From Daedaleopsis sinensis (lineage: Eukaryota > Basidiomycota > Agaricomycetes > Polyporales > Polyporaceae), in contig CM066301.1 of the NCBI GenBank assembly GCA_033807695.1, forward strand, positions 4,464,001 through 4,528,000: a stretch of DNA of 64,000 nt. Reading direction: 5' to 3'. Both the position numbers and the translations under genes were made by a program. The notes under the pieces were generated by a model, which was given only the letters and a program-made list of their open reading frames with translations, did not search any database and had not been told where the DNA came from. This document shows positions 1 to 10,838 of the stretch, piece by piece. Positions within the stretch are counted from its first letter, which is position 1. Every line of letters begins with the position of its first letter.

Positions 1-981
1 CCGAGAGCATTCCTGGTAATCCAGAGCGAATCCTCAACGTGAGCGGCCCACTAGACGCGGTGTCCAAGGTACGTGTGCATATACTCAGTCCTGCCATGCA
101 AACGCTGACATACCGTATCTAGGCGTTTGGGCTGATAGTACGGAGGATCAACGACGAGCCTTTCGACAAGCCATCTGTCCCCGGCAGCCGTGCTGTCACC
201 ATCAAGTTCATGATCCCCAACTCCCGTATGGGCTCTGTGATTGGCAAGGGCGGTACAAAGATCAAGGAGATCCAGGATGCCAGCGGCGCAAGGCTGAATG
301 CCAGCGAGGGTATGCTCCCCGGCTCTACGGAGGTACGTCCGGCGTCTTCGGTGGCCAAAGCCATGTCTCAACGCTCGAACGCGCAGCGCCTCCTGAGCGT
401 GTCTGGTGTGGCGGACGCGATTCACATCGCGACCTACTACATTGGCAACATCCTCATTGAAGCCAACGAGCGTATGCCCGCTTCCAACAACTCGACCTAT
501 CGTCCCACGAGCAACTCCAGAAGGCCACCGTACATGGGATCTTCCTACGTTCCCGGCTACACTGCGGCGGCTGCGCATAATCCCTATGCACCTGCGCCTG
601 GCGCTGGCGCAGCTCCGGCGCCGTCCCAACTCCAGACCCAACAAATCTACATCCCCAACGACTTGGTCGGGTGTATCATCGGAAAAGGCGGCGCGAAGAT
701 CAACGAGATTAGGCATATGAGCGCAAGCCAGATCAAGATCATGGAGCCTGGTGCCGTGGGCGTGGGCATGAACGGGGCACCGGCGCCCGCAGGCAGCGAA
801 GGCGAGCGGTTGGTCGTTATCACGGGCCAGCCCGCGAACATCCAGATGGCCGTGCAGCTGTTGTACTCCGTGCGTACTCGTATTTTCTGTCCTCGCGTCG
901 CTATGTGCCTGATCTCGGCACGTATAGCGACTCGAGCAGGAGAAGCAGAAGCAGCTCCGGCAACAAACGTCGCACGTCTGA
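1..981 (+). CDS. Three-KH-domain RNA-binding protein, copy A (5' end outside the window)
   Basis: This is the 3' part of a PCBP/hnRNP K-like gene whose product should bind C-rich single-stranded RNA; characterised relatives are fission yeast Rnc1 and budding yeast Hek2/Pbp2. Exons are 1-68 (end of KH1), 123-332, 387-869 and 940-981, with TGA at 979-981. KH2 carries the RNA-gripping GKGG loop followed by TKIKEIQ, and KH3 has IIGKGGAKINEIR. A proline/alanine-rich linker separates KH2 from KH3, and the tail is a short glutamine/lysine-rich peptide. The 54-nt intron between exons 2 and 3 is a multiple of three with no stop, so reading through it stays in frame. The visible protein is identical to copies B and C; one silent difference lies in the KH3 GKGG codons. 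Seen: motifs, splice sites, copies. Known: KH fold. Inferred: mRNA-regulatory role. Confidence 0.9.
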
Positions 982-2908
982 GTACGTAGCGTGAAGGTCG
1001 AAGTGGTTTCTTTCGGTCTTGGTCGGCGCTCGTTGCCTCTCGCCGGCGGGCTGCCGTTCGCATTGGGGCGGGGCGGGCTCAGGGCGGGGCTGTCGCGCGC
1101 GATACTCGCGGGGCTCAGGAAGAGGGTAGGTGTCGTGCGCGACGCTACGCTCGCGGGGCAGCAACAAGTACGTAGCTTAAAGCACGCTTTCGACGTCTCT
1201 TCTTCTGGTCTTCGCCCATGCTCGTCGCACCTATCCCCATTGTTCTGTCGCCGTTTACTCTGTCCGTTAGTGCGCCCGTGGTCGCTGACATTACTGCAAA
1301 ACACATAGTACATCTCATCCCCTCCCTGTGTAGTACGCTCTCTGCTGCTATCTCTATATTTAATCCGGAACCCGTTCGCCCATGCCCCTCCCCGTTCTCA
1401 TGTCTTCGTCGTCTCATGTGCCCTTGCAACTCTTCCATCACCTCTTGTCTCTGCTTTCCGCTGCGTCGTCAGGGTTCCCATGTTGTTATCGAGTTCGTTT
1501 CAATCCATCCATGTTTCTCATGCACATCCCAGTCAGTGTACATGTCTCGGATGACCTTTCGCTGCAGAACGCAGGCGTATGCGAGGATCTGCGTGATGCA
1601 AGGAGAGCATGAGCGCGGCGTGAACTGTGCAAGGTGCGTCTTCCGCGTATCACAGCAGATATCTCGCTGACGATTTCAGGTTCACAGCATGTGCACTGCG
1701 GGGTCCAGTCGATTCTGAGCGAGCGAGCAGCTGCGCAACACGCGAACCGGGCCCCGAGACGATGTGCAGGAATGGACGGATGGCACTTCCGCCCGGCGCA
1801 CGCCACCTTCGGCGCGCTGAACGAGGTCTGCGTGTGTGCCATCCCCGACTCTCCATCTCGTCTCTGGCCGCACGGCAGACCGCGCGCGCGAACTTCTGCG
1901 GCCGCACCGCCGGCGTCGTGCCCGAGCACTTCAAGACCTTCGCCGCACGCAGGCTTCCCTGTGCGTCCGGCCCTGAGCACATGGTACGCCTACGACAGCC
2001 ACGGGTTCCGCTCGATGACCACGCACGCACGCGAGTCTTTGGAGTCATCTACTGGTAGCTCAGACATGATCTCACAGTTGCCCGTACACTCAAGGCACTC
2101 GGTCGCGCGATCGTTTCAGGTTGCGCAAATCACACCATGGATTGCTATTGCGGACTTGTACATTACAAGTGTACACGGTCGTCCTCCGTACGTGCCACCA
2201 CGGTGACCGCCACCCTCGTCCACTCTCACCCGGACTCCAGTATCGCGTCTGCTTCCCTCCCCTCAGTATCTACAGCGACCCGGCTCGTCCCGGTCTTCAG
2301 GTTGCTACCTACTATGTACTACAGATACCCGAACGAAGAAATGGCATTCATTCTTACTCGAGCTACGTGGCCCCATTGGGCGCGAGGGCGCAGCCTAGCT
2401 TACAGCTCTTAGTAGATCATGTCCAAGTCTGAGAAAGGGACGTCAGGAATACGAAGTTGTGCAGCCAAGAGCATGTCCCACGCACCATAAAGACCCACAT
2501 GCACACGAAACCGTCTACCTGGACCGAGTCAGTACGTGCGCTGACAGAGACATGCACGCTCGCGAATTCGTACGTCCGAGTCGATTGCTGTACGACGCCG
2601 GGGGCGGCTCAGCACTCAGTTCTGGGTGCGAGGAAGCTGCTATGAATACATCTCACTCCGAGGACTGTGACAACTTGGATAGCTCACCTCCGCATCTGTC
2701 CAGGACCGGCGAGTGAGCATGCACTGTCCGGTGTTCGACTCGGAATGGACTTGTAGTGCACGCTTCGAGGCCGCGCGCCGTGAAGCAAATCTCCGCACGC
2801 CAGACGCCGCCTCGTGCGATCGAGTCGCAGGTGCTCCAAGCGGTACTGGACCGGACGCGTTCGTCCTGTGCACTAACAGCGGTGGTCACTCGCGGCGCAC
2901 AGGATGGG
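982..2908 (+). other. KH 3' flank in unit A, no confident gene
   Basis: Downstream of KH copy A, with its match in unit B at 41564-43485. It includes a likely 3' UTR, then stretches with splice-like GTACGT/GTGAGT and AG signals but no long frame that is conserved without stops. A and B differ here by substitutions and by indels, for example ~80 bp around 1845-1900 of A missing from B near 42423. Possibly non-coding RNA or a decayed gene; no product can be supported. Confidence 0.5.
991..1176. repeat. 186-bp GC-rich insertion just after the KH stop (unit A)
   Basis: The 9-mer GTACGTAGC occurs at 982-990 and again at 1168-1176, bracketing ~177 bp of GC-rich DNA. The homologous place after KH copy C (~51614) has a single related GTACGTCGC and lacks the inserted DNA, continuing directly into the shared CTAAAG(G/C)ACGCTTTCGA stretch. 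Unit B has the same insertion at about 41573-41758. The direct repeats look like a target duplication or a repeat-mediated indel; no inverted termini were found. Confidence 0.55.
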
Positions 2909-2916
2909 TATGAGAT
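2909..2916. repeat. Left target-site duplication of the KDZ element
   Basis: TATGAGAT directly left of the element. It matches CATGAGAT at 24901-24908 in 7 of 8 bases. Unit B has the octamer once, as CACGAGGT, between the same flanks. Confidence 0.8.
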
Positions 2917-2931
2917 GTAGACTATACACCA

Positions 2932-2978
2932 GGGGATATTTCCCCCCCGGTTCTAAAACCAAGGGGGGGAATATCCCC
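2932..2978. repeat. Terminal palindrome of the left KDZ end
   Basis: GGGGATATT followed by a run of C's pairs with a run of G's followed by AATATCCCC; the loop region GGTTCTAAAACC is itself nearly palindromic. The stem is ~17 bp of almost pure G/C runs around AT patches. The mirror copy is at 24840-24887. It could form a cruciform or serve as a transposase binding site. Confidence 0.8.
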
Positions 2979-3286
2979 CCTTCCCATCACCGCCCACCCC
3001 CCGGCACGATCCCGGCCGCGCGATATGTCTCACACTACCCGCACCCACCCCGCGCCTGTTCTCCTACCCCCGCCTGCTCTGTCCCGCTCGTCGCCCGACG
3101 CTGTCCCGCTCGTCGTCCTCCGCTCCGCTCAGCCCGCCCGGCGCCTCTCTCTCTTCCGCCCGGCGCTTGTCTCCTCGCCGCCCGGCGCTCGATGGACCGG
3201 CGCCCCTCGTCCTCCCGACCGGCGCCCCTCGTCCTCCCGACCGGCGCTCCCCTTCCTCCCGCCCTCTCCCGCTCCCCTTCTTCCCG

Positions 3287-3353
3287 CTCCCTCTTGCTGC
3301 TCTCCCGCTTCCCTCTTGCTGCTCTCCCGCTTCCCTCTTGCTGCTCTCCCGCT
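3287..3353. repeat. 22-bp tandem repeat in the left TIR (3 units)
   Basis: A C/T-rich 22-bp unit with core CTTGCTGCTCTCCCGC is repeated three times. The right TIR has four units at about 24466-24553, so the array length differs between the two ends of the same element. Confidence 0.8.
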
Positions 3354-3675
3354 CTAGCACGTCGCTCGCGCTCTGCGGCATGTATCCCGCCGCTTTCGCT
3401 CGCTCGCCCGCCTCCCTGCTCAGCGCGCCATCCCTCGTCGCCCGCCGCGCCGCTCGCTCTGTTCAGCCCGCCCGCTTCTGTCACTGCCCAGCTAGCCTGC
3501 GTGCGCATAACAAACGCCGGCCGGCCACCATCGCCACCGCGTTCCTGCTGCCGTATCAATGCAAGCCGAGGTAACACCGACCTGGAGGCTGGCAATGTAG
3601 ACATGTAGTGATGTCGTGTACTTACTTTTACATCATGCAATGTTAATCGCCAGGCACGGCAGTGTGCTCGAGACC

Positions 3676-5106
3676 ATCCTGTGAAGGACAAGTCGATACT
3701 GAAGCTTGAAGTTCGATGGCCGCGTGATCCACTTGTATCAGTTGCATTATGAGGTTATGCGTTCCGGGACCCGACGTGTGCCCTCTCGCACTTCCTCACC
3801 TCCCTCTTTGTCACTCAGGCGACCGTCGCCGCCCAAGCCATGTTTAATGTCGCGAGCACAGACCGCACATCGCCTCTGATCAACTCTACCTAAGTACATT
3901 ACGCACGGGACCGCAACCTACACAAGCGGTGCTCGAGAATTAGACTAATAGCGTTTCGATCAAGATCTCACTAATGACGCAATTGGCGCACATTGACTTC
4001 GTCCTCCTGTTGTCATCACTATGAACCAATTAGTTCCAACCGTTCGCCGTCGCACTGAGCCCTGTTTACTCACTATACGATGGTGCCTTTACTCACGCGC
4101 CGCTCGGTAGGCCAGTTCGAGTTCCAAATCATAGTTGCGATTGAAAGCCCTCGCCAATCTGTCTGAACGTTAGAATAATCCTACTTACTTGGTACCTCTT
4201 CTCACGAATATCACACACCTTAGTTGGGTACGGGGTAGAACTATCCCATCCTCCGGCTGTAAGGTGATGCAAAGTTAGCATTAGTACACACGGCCGTATT
4301 GGCAAGGTATCACACCTCGATCCACACCATACACACGTCTCCCAAGTTGGCTGGAGGCACGAATTGCACAACGAGTCCCGGCATACGCCTCACAACGAAG
4401 CCCATGTTCCTCATCGCCTAGTTCAGATTTAAAAGAATGCACAGCCAACATGCTCGACGCACACTTACTGTTAACAACCGGCGGACGCGAAAGCGAGCCG
4501 GCCGTCTACCGTCCCAACCATACATACTCGCCCAAACCTATGCATCGTTAGCCACTATACATACTTGCCAAGTCGTCCATAGCTCACATTGTAGTCCTCG
4601 GGACGCATCTTGATTGCTGTATGTGGGTTTCTCGTCGATAGATCGCCAGAGCAGATGTGGAGGTTCGAGAGTACGTTGTACGCGTTCAATAGCAGTCGAC
4701 AGGTCCCGGCCACTGCTACCACGACGCCGATGTTGTAGCACCTAGGTTTGAGTCAGATATTCCGGGGCACACTCGCTGACGGTGCACAACTAACGCAACC
4801 AACGTCGGCAAGCGGTTGGTCGCCGGGCCGCTACCTCGCCCAGTTGCATGCCGCCCGCGAGTCCATACGACGGTCGCCTTCTGCGTCTCTAATACGTTAT
4901 GTACTTAACCTTGAATCGCACGTCCCGCTTATTAAAAGCATGTCGTACAACTGTGTGCATATTCAGACGGTCGCCGCAAACATTGAGCTCGCTCGTAAAC
5001 GTATCGGTTCTTGGGCACTGTCCTACCACTGTCCTACTCCCGGCGAGGGACTTCGTGTGCCAATGGGTTGTTCATTCCAACACTCTGGAGCGTGTCAGTA
5101 GTGTAT
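3676..5106. other. KDZ left subterminal region without genes
   Basis: About 1.4 kb between the left TIR and the 3' end of the transposase gene. It is less GC-rich than the TIR; no long or spliced frame with recognisable character was found on either strand. It probably holds the transposase 3' UTR and subterminal sequence. Confidence 0.5.
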
Positions 5107-8100
5107 CTAACGTACAACTTGTTCGCTCACCTCGTTGATCGACGCGGGAAACTTTTGCTGTGCGTTCTCAAGAAGCCTAGTGAACCTCACGATTTGCCTG
5201 TGATATATCAGTACGCGCCATTCTCCATACGAAAGGCTCTGCTCACCTCGCGGCGTACGCGGCGGCCCCCAGTCTCCCCTCACCAGACCAGCGCAGCTTC
5301 CGACTCTCCCAGATGTCTCGCCCGTTGCGGTAGGTCTCCACCGTGCGGAACATCTCCTCCCCAACGGTTTCATGCTCTTCGCACCACCGCGCGGCGAGCG
5401 CGCTGTAGCGGAACCAATGGACCCGCAGGCCTGTGAAATCATCCCCGTAAGTACTGCTTCATGGACATCGTATCGCGTCAGACTTACTTTCAAACAGAAA
5501 TTCTCGAATGTTACCTCCCTTGGCCTTCTCGATGAATGAGAAGTCGCCCCATATCCACGACGGCAGACGATGGCTATCCCCGAGTCGTTGTTCTTCGAAT
5601 AACAATACGAATGCTTGACAGTCCGAGTCGGCGAGTGCCTTCAGCTTGTCGGTCTCACTCATCCCCAGGCGCAGCAGGATCGCGCGCTGAACACGGTAAC
5701 GCCCTTTCGCGTTATTGATTGCGACCTTCTTGTTCTCCAGTCGCCGGTCGATCGCAGTGGTTGCAATCACTCCAGAATGGTTCTGGCGGCGCGCGGCCAG
5801 GGTAGCGTGCGTTGTCAGATGTATTCGCAGGTCGTCAAGGGCGTCCATGGCGTAACCTCGCCTCAGCTGCATCTCGAATCCTACTGCCTCGGCGAGGGCT
5901 TCGTGACGTCTAATTTTGTCCGGGTAGTCGGAAGGCAGCGGCAGAGCTTGGAGGGCGTCGAGGCGGCTGGCTAGCTCGGATCTTATCTTCTCCTCGCCCT
6001 CGGCCCGCCGACGTTTACGCTGGTTGGCATGAGACAAGACGCGTGGTGCAGCGTTCTCATTCGCACTCGTCCCGTCGAGGGCTCCATCTGGCGGCGCGCG
6101 GTTTACGCTGGCTGCAATCCCCGCGTCCCTAGTGTCCAAGGTGTTGGCCGCTAAGTTGACGCATGGGTGCAAGAACTTGTCGCGTCGCTCGCGCAGCGCC
6201 TTCGTCCGGGCCTCCAAGTCCGATATCTTCTGGGCGAGTGACTCGTCTGCACCTTTCTTCGCCGGCAGTGTTTCCACGTCGTCTCGTAGGGTAAATCTGC
6301 GGATTCAGTCAACCAAGATGCTCCAATTCGAGGAGCTTGGCTAACCTATCCTTCTCCAACTCCAATAGATCGTGAATGACTCCGGCGATCCCGGCCCCAT
6401 GAGTATTCCCCCCGTGTGCTAACTCGTCCAACATTTGTGCAGCGATTTGATGTGATGATAGTCCTGCGCGGGGTCAGTACATTTGGACCCAGCGCATGAT
6501 TGAAAAGACGCACCCAACTCATCCGGGGGTTCGTAAACGTTCTCTAGGTCGCGATGCTCTTGGACGTTCACAACCTTGGCCTTCCACTGCGCCTCCCGCG
6601 CCTTCCAATCTGCCAGAACGTCTTCACCGTACATGTCTTTGATACTATCCTCGAGGGTGTCTAAATACTCGGTCATACGAGAGCGTTGTTCTACGCTGTC
6701 GCTGAACTTCTTGAGGAGGAAGACCACTGTGGGCATGTTAGCGACCGGGGTGTTGACACGTAGGAGTCTCTTACCCATTCCATGAAGGTGGCGCACGTTC
6801 TGATCATTCACGATCGCGTTCAGAACATCGTGGCGATGCCCGGCAGACATCTCCTTCGTTGCGCGCGATATCGCGTTGATGATACTCCACAACCGCTCGC
6901 AGGTTTCGCCGTCGCTCATACAGCTGCATGGTAAGAGGTTGAGAGAAAATCGTTGCCGACATTCGCGCCTGTGCATTTCTATATGGAACTTCGGTACTCC
7001 GGCTAGGATCCTCGGTAAGTCGGCCGCGGTGATCGACTTTAACTCTTCTAACAGCTCAGGAGTGAAATCTTGATCGAGTCGGGTTCCAAGCTTGATAATG
7101 TACTGGCACATTATATCGTACATCAGCACGACCAGATGGAGAGGGAGGTATGGCTGCAGCGCCGAAACGACGGCAATGTCCACAGTGACGAATCTGTGCG
7201 CCTACGTCAGGGCGGCTGTTCAACAGCCGGTCGTGAATAATTGCTGACCTTTCGCCCCCCGGCAGGTCAACGATGCCTCCCGGCAGCGTGCACATATGCC
7301 TGCACACCACGGCGACGATGCCGGACACGCTGCCCTTGTACTTACCGTACTCCATCGCCCCAAAGTTAGAGCAAGCGCTGGTCTGTACGAGCATGTTAGT
7401 GTCGTTCAGGAGAGAGCGATACGACATACATCTTTGTACTTCGTCTGAGGGACTTTCGCTTGATAGGTGGCGAAGTCGCCTTCGTGCACGAAGTAGCCTG
7501 CACCCATACTCAAAGGGAAATCTGCCGGGTCCGCGTGCTTGTTCTTGAGGTTGAAATAAAAATTGCCGTCGATGGAGACGTGCAACGCATCGACATGTCT
7601 AGCCAGTGTCAGCAAGCTGTTACGTCTGGAAAATGAATGGGGTATACACGTACTCGAACGCCTTGTCTCTCTGTTCCCAACCTGGGCGCATGTTGACTCC
7701 TGGCTGTGGACATGCAGGGCACGCCACAGTTAGAGCTCGCGGTTGTAGTTCTGCGCCCGCTCTCACTCCAGCTCGTCTACACGCTTTGATGAATCCGTAC
7801 TCGCGCATCGAGGTGTTCATCTCGCGGTATCGTTCCTGTGGCAAATGAGCACGTTTTCTCGAACATACGACAATCACTCACGGCAACTTCTTCAGTGCGC
7901 ACCGCATCAGTACAGCGCTTGAGATATTGGACGTAGTCGTGTAGATTCACTTGGGCTTGCAGATTCAAGCCATAGAATGCTTCCAGGGTGTTCAGAGTCA
8001 TCGCGGTCTTCGGGCGGTCCCAAGTAGCCGGCCAAAGTCCGGCGGCGATGAGCTGTTCGGGCTCGGAGGCACGCGTAGCGCATATGCAATAGGCGACTGG

Positions 8101-9085
8101 CACCTTCATGATCCCATGTTCGTGGATTATGGTCGTGTCGCGCAAATACGCTCGCAGGGGGGGCCCGTTGGGGAGTTTAGGTATCTCTGGGCAACATTGC
8201 GCGCCATGACCGACGGACAATACAAAATCGAGATCACTCATCGTGACTTTCTCCCAGTATCCTTGGACTTGGTCCCATCTTCGCAATCTGTCGAAAGGCC
8301 GATGACGATGTGCGTATTTGATGCACGTCCGACATTGTTGCTCCAACAGAGGACAATCTTGACACTTGAACCATGTGTGATCCACCGCGGCTTTTTGGCA
8401 CTCGGGGCATGCGTCATGGGTAGCCGGGGGCTCTTCGCGTGCATCCAAAGCGTCTTGAGCCTTTGGAGCTGGGGTGCGCAGGAACTTGTGCATCGTTTCG
8501 GATGGCTATGGTAATGGAGGGTGCAGAAGTAAGCATATTAGAGTACACTGCTGGCAACATGCACACACCAAATGTCTCTTCGATCGATCCTTGGTCGGGT
8601 CTCCCTTCCCGTCGTCCGGCCGGGCAGGATCATCTGTGCCAACCTGCTCGTGATTTTAGTGCGTCCCCAGATGATACACCTTACTACTCACTTTCCCCGT
8701 GGCGTTCTCAGTAGCTGCCGCTGGTCCAGAGTTCCCTGACTTCTGGACTGTCATGGTCAACCTGGGGGGTCGTCTACGTTGGCTCTGCTTGACGCACCTG
8801 AGCTGGGTTGCTGGCGGCAACGACTGGCGTGGATGAGCCGGTCGTAGCCTTCTGCGGCCCCAGATACGTTTGGCAGGGGTCTCCTCGGACGGCCGGCTTG
8901 TCAGGCTGCCTGGTGGAGGAGCTGATGCCCGTGGTCTTCACGGAGAAGTCGAATGGGGACTTCGCTGTCGTTCGTCGTGGGCTTTGTGGCAGCCCTGGCG
9001 GTTGTTCCCCTCTTGACTGGGCTTGTCGCCATGCGGCGTTCTTCGATGGGCTAGACAGCCCAGGGATCGGTTTGCGTCGCTTCAT
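5107..9085 (-). CDS. KDZ transposase (CxC zinc cluster plus DDE-type nuclease), apparently intact
   Basis: Cuts and moves the ~22 kb element. About ten introns splice into one open frame of roughly 1,050 aa. The N-terminal third has the cysteine cluster CPECQ...FKCQDC...CRTC and YCICATR, the CxC-type zinc region found with KDZ transposases, then CPACPQPG. The catalytic core reads IDGNF (first Asp, ~7570), GGERFVTVDIA across a splice, YDIMCQY (second Asp, ~7117) and DGETCERLWS (Glu, ~6910-6890). The C-terminal helical part has LRRGYAMDALDDLR, GRYRVQRAIL and AYAARQ (split by an intron), ending in TAG at 5107-5109. The start is uncertain: ATG at 8754 opens a frame that splices cleanly into the CxC exon; a further basic exon, 8798-9085 (MKRRKPIPG), may be the true N terminus but I could not phase its junction. 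Family: very sure; exact exons: fairly sure. Confidence 0.9.
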
Positions 9086-10838
9086 CCTGACCAGATTGCA
9101 AAATGGGGGCTAAAGTGTACGAAGATAAATCGGACGACCGGTAGGCGCCCACGTACGTCGCCGGTTTGAAGGCCGCAAGACCGCTCTTCTCACCGTTGGC
9201 ACTAGGGCTCGGTATCCTGCGCGACGTACACGTCGTGTCGTCCATTGCCAGTCCGGTTATCAACTTAGTACTATTAGGATACCTCGGCCTGCAACGCGCG
9301 TCAAACGATATTCAGCGTAGTGGGCGGCCGGTCATTGCGATGGGCAGCCTAAGGTCTTTATTACAATACTTAAGTGCGCTCGATACGTAAGTACTCCTGG
9401 CATAATAATGTGTATGCATCCTGCGATGGGGTCATCTGGCGTTATCTCACCGCGCAGATGTTATGCAATGAATGTGGGCGGAATACGTACCTGTCGTCCT
9501 CGTGCCGTGATGCGTACTGCAACCGTCATACTGCGCATTCACTGGTGATAACGCCGCCCCAACTACATTCGCATCTTCCTGGGTGCGCGGCCTGGTGTGT
9601 ATTTCACGTTCGGGCCCGACCGCGGAGGTGAGCTATACACAGTAAGGATTTGTCTCAAACTTATACGCACCTGTCCTCCCATTCCACTGACCCCCTCATT
9701 CTCCCGTTCTCCATGGATGCCTGTCGGTTCTCCATGGATGCGACAGGCTTGAGGCATGCTTGAGCTATACCAGCCTTCCGTAGTTGTTGCCGCGCGGTGA
9801 AGGTTGACATGCTCTGCGAGCATGGACCTTCGAGTGACAGTGAGTCGCGGGAAGACTAGGTCGGCCGCGATACTGTCCGGTCTCACCTGACGCGCACATC
9901 GCAGCTCATGTAGCATGGGACGTTCGCGGGTGTGCCAAGGGGAATGTGTGAGTAGACGGTGCCACTGCATCCCAAGTCAGAAGTGGATGATGAACGATAT
10001 GTCCGGCGCACTCACTCAAACGTTCGCGTCTGCCTGAGTACAATGTTGTTCTCAGAGCTGAGGGGGAGGTTGAGAGTGGATGAGGGTCGTCGAGGTGAAA
10101 CCGATACTTCGAAGACTGGTAGTGAGTACTGAGGACCGTAGGAAGGAGTACCGTAGGAAGGTACTTACCGTACTAATAGTAATACAAGTCCAAGTTGTAA
10201 CATCCCCTCACGTGTTCGACCAACTTTCTCACACCTGTGACCTGCGTCTCTGCTTTAATGTGGCCGTCCCACTACTTGCCCTCGCTTCGATCCACAAGTA
10301 CACTTGTTGTACTTGCTCACATTTGCATCGCTACTCCTCACCCCAATCCTCTGCACTCTGTTATCAAGACGTCTCAAGCACGCGGCATAAGCTCGCACAC
10401 ACCCCATTCCCCGGACTCCTCAAGACGTTATCGGGATTCATCACATTCGGTGAGAGTTATGCACCTCCTCGCCGATAACTGAGTAGCTCACAGGTCCTAG
10501 TGATCTTCCTCCAGGTGTCTCTTCAAGCTTCAGCCATCGTCCGCGAACGCCTAGCCCGCTACTTAAGCCGGCTGACGTGCGCGACGCTAGTCGACAACTC
10601 TGTCGTTGCCACACGCTCTTGAAGCATCGTGCGACGCAGACCCACCGCCTCCTCCTTTGTCCCCCCCCCCCTCTCGCCCCTGGCCCCTTGGAACGTCCGG
10701 TCCCAACGCCCTCTTGTATCTCGCCCTCTCCGATCTAGCTAAACCCATTATCCGGTGGCCACATACCTCGGACAAGAAGCTCCTTCCCCAAGGTGAGCAC
10801 CCCACTCGTCACCTCGCCCTCGATCCCCTGTCTCCACA
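9086..10838. other. Divergent intergenic region between transposase and cargo genes
   Basis: About 1.75 kb separating the minus-strand transposase from the first plus-strand cargo gene, so it should contain both promoters. Short frames are present but none is well supported. A run of ~10 C's lies near 10663-10672, and a CT-rich tract precedes the cargo ATG at 10839. Confidence 0.5.

Larger units (their letters stand above)
2917..3675. repeat. Left terminal inverted repeat of the KDZ element
   Basis: About 760 bp that reappear in reverse complement at the right end. The outer ~13 bases are imperfect, then near-identity runs from TATACACCAGGGG to the AATCGCCAGGCAC block at ~3645-3657. A shorter match (GGCAGTGTGC, CGAGAC) follows after a ~26-bp gap relative to the right copy. 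Content: a terminal palindrome, then strongly C/T-rich DNA on this strand, a 22-bp tandem repeat, and the sequence ending in GTCGTGTACTTAC, which on the opposite strand resembles a splice donor. Confidence 0.9.

Noticed and set aside
51..1313. Long minus-strand open frame (420 codons) opposite the KH gene, repeated at 40633-41895
   Set aside because: It is the antisense of the KH exons, crosses their introns and is Arg/His-rich without domain character; its conservation only mirrors the KH gene.
2919..2930. Alternative reading of the KDZ boundary with TATA as a 4-bp target duplication
   Set aside because: The comparison with unit B shows the extra duplicated bases are the octamer at 2909-2916/24901-24908; TATA lies inside the inverted repeats.
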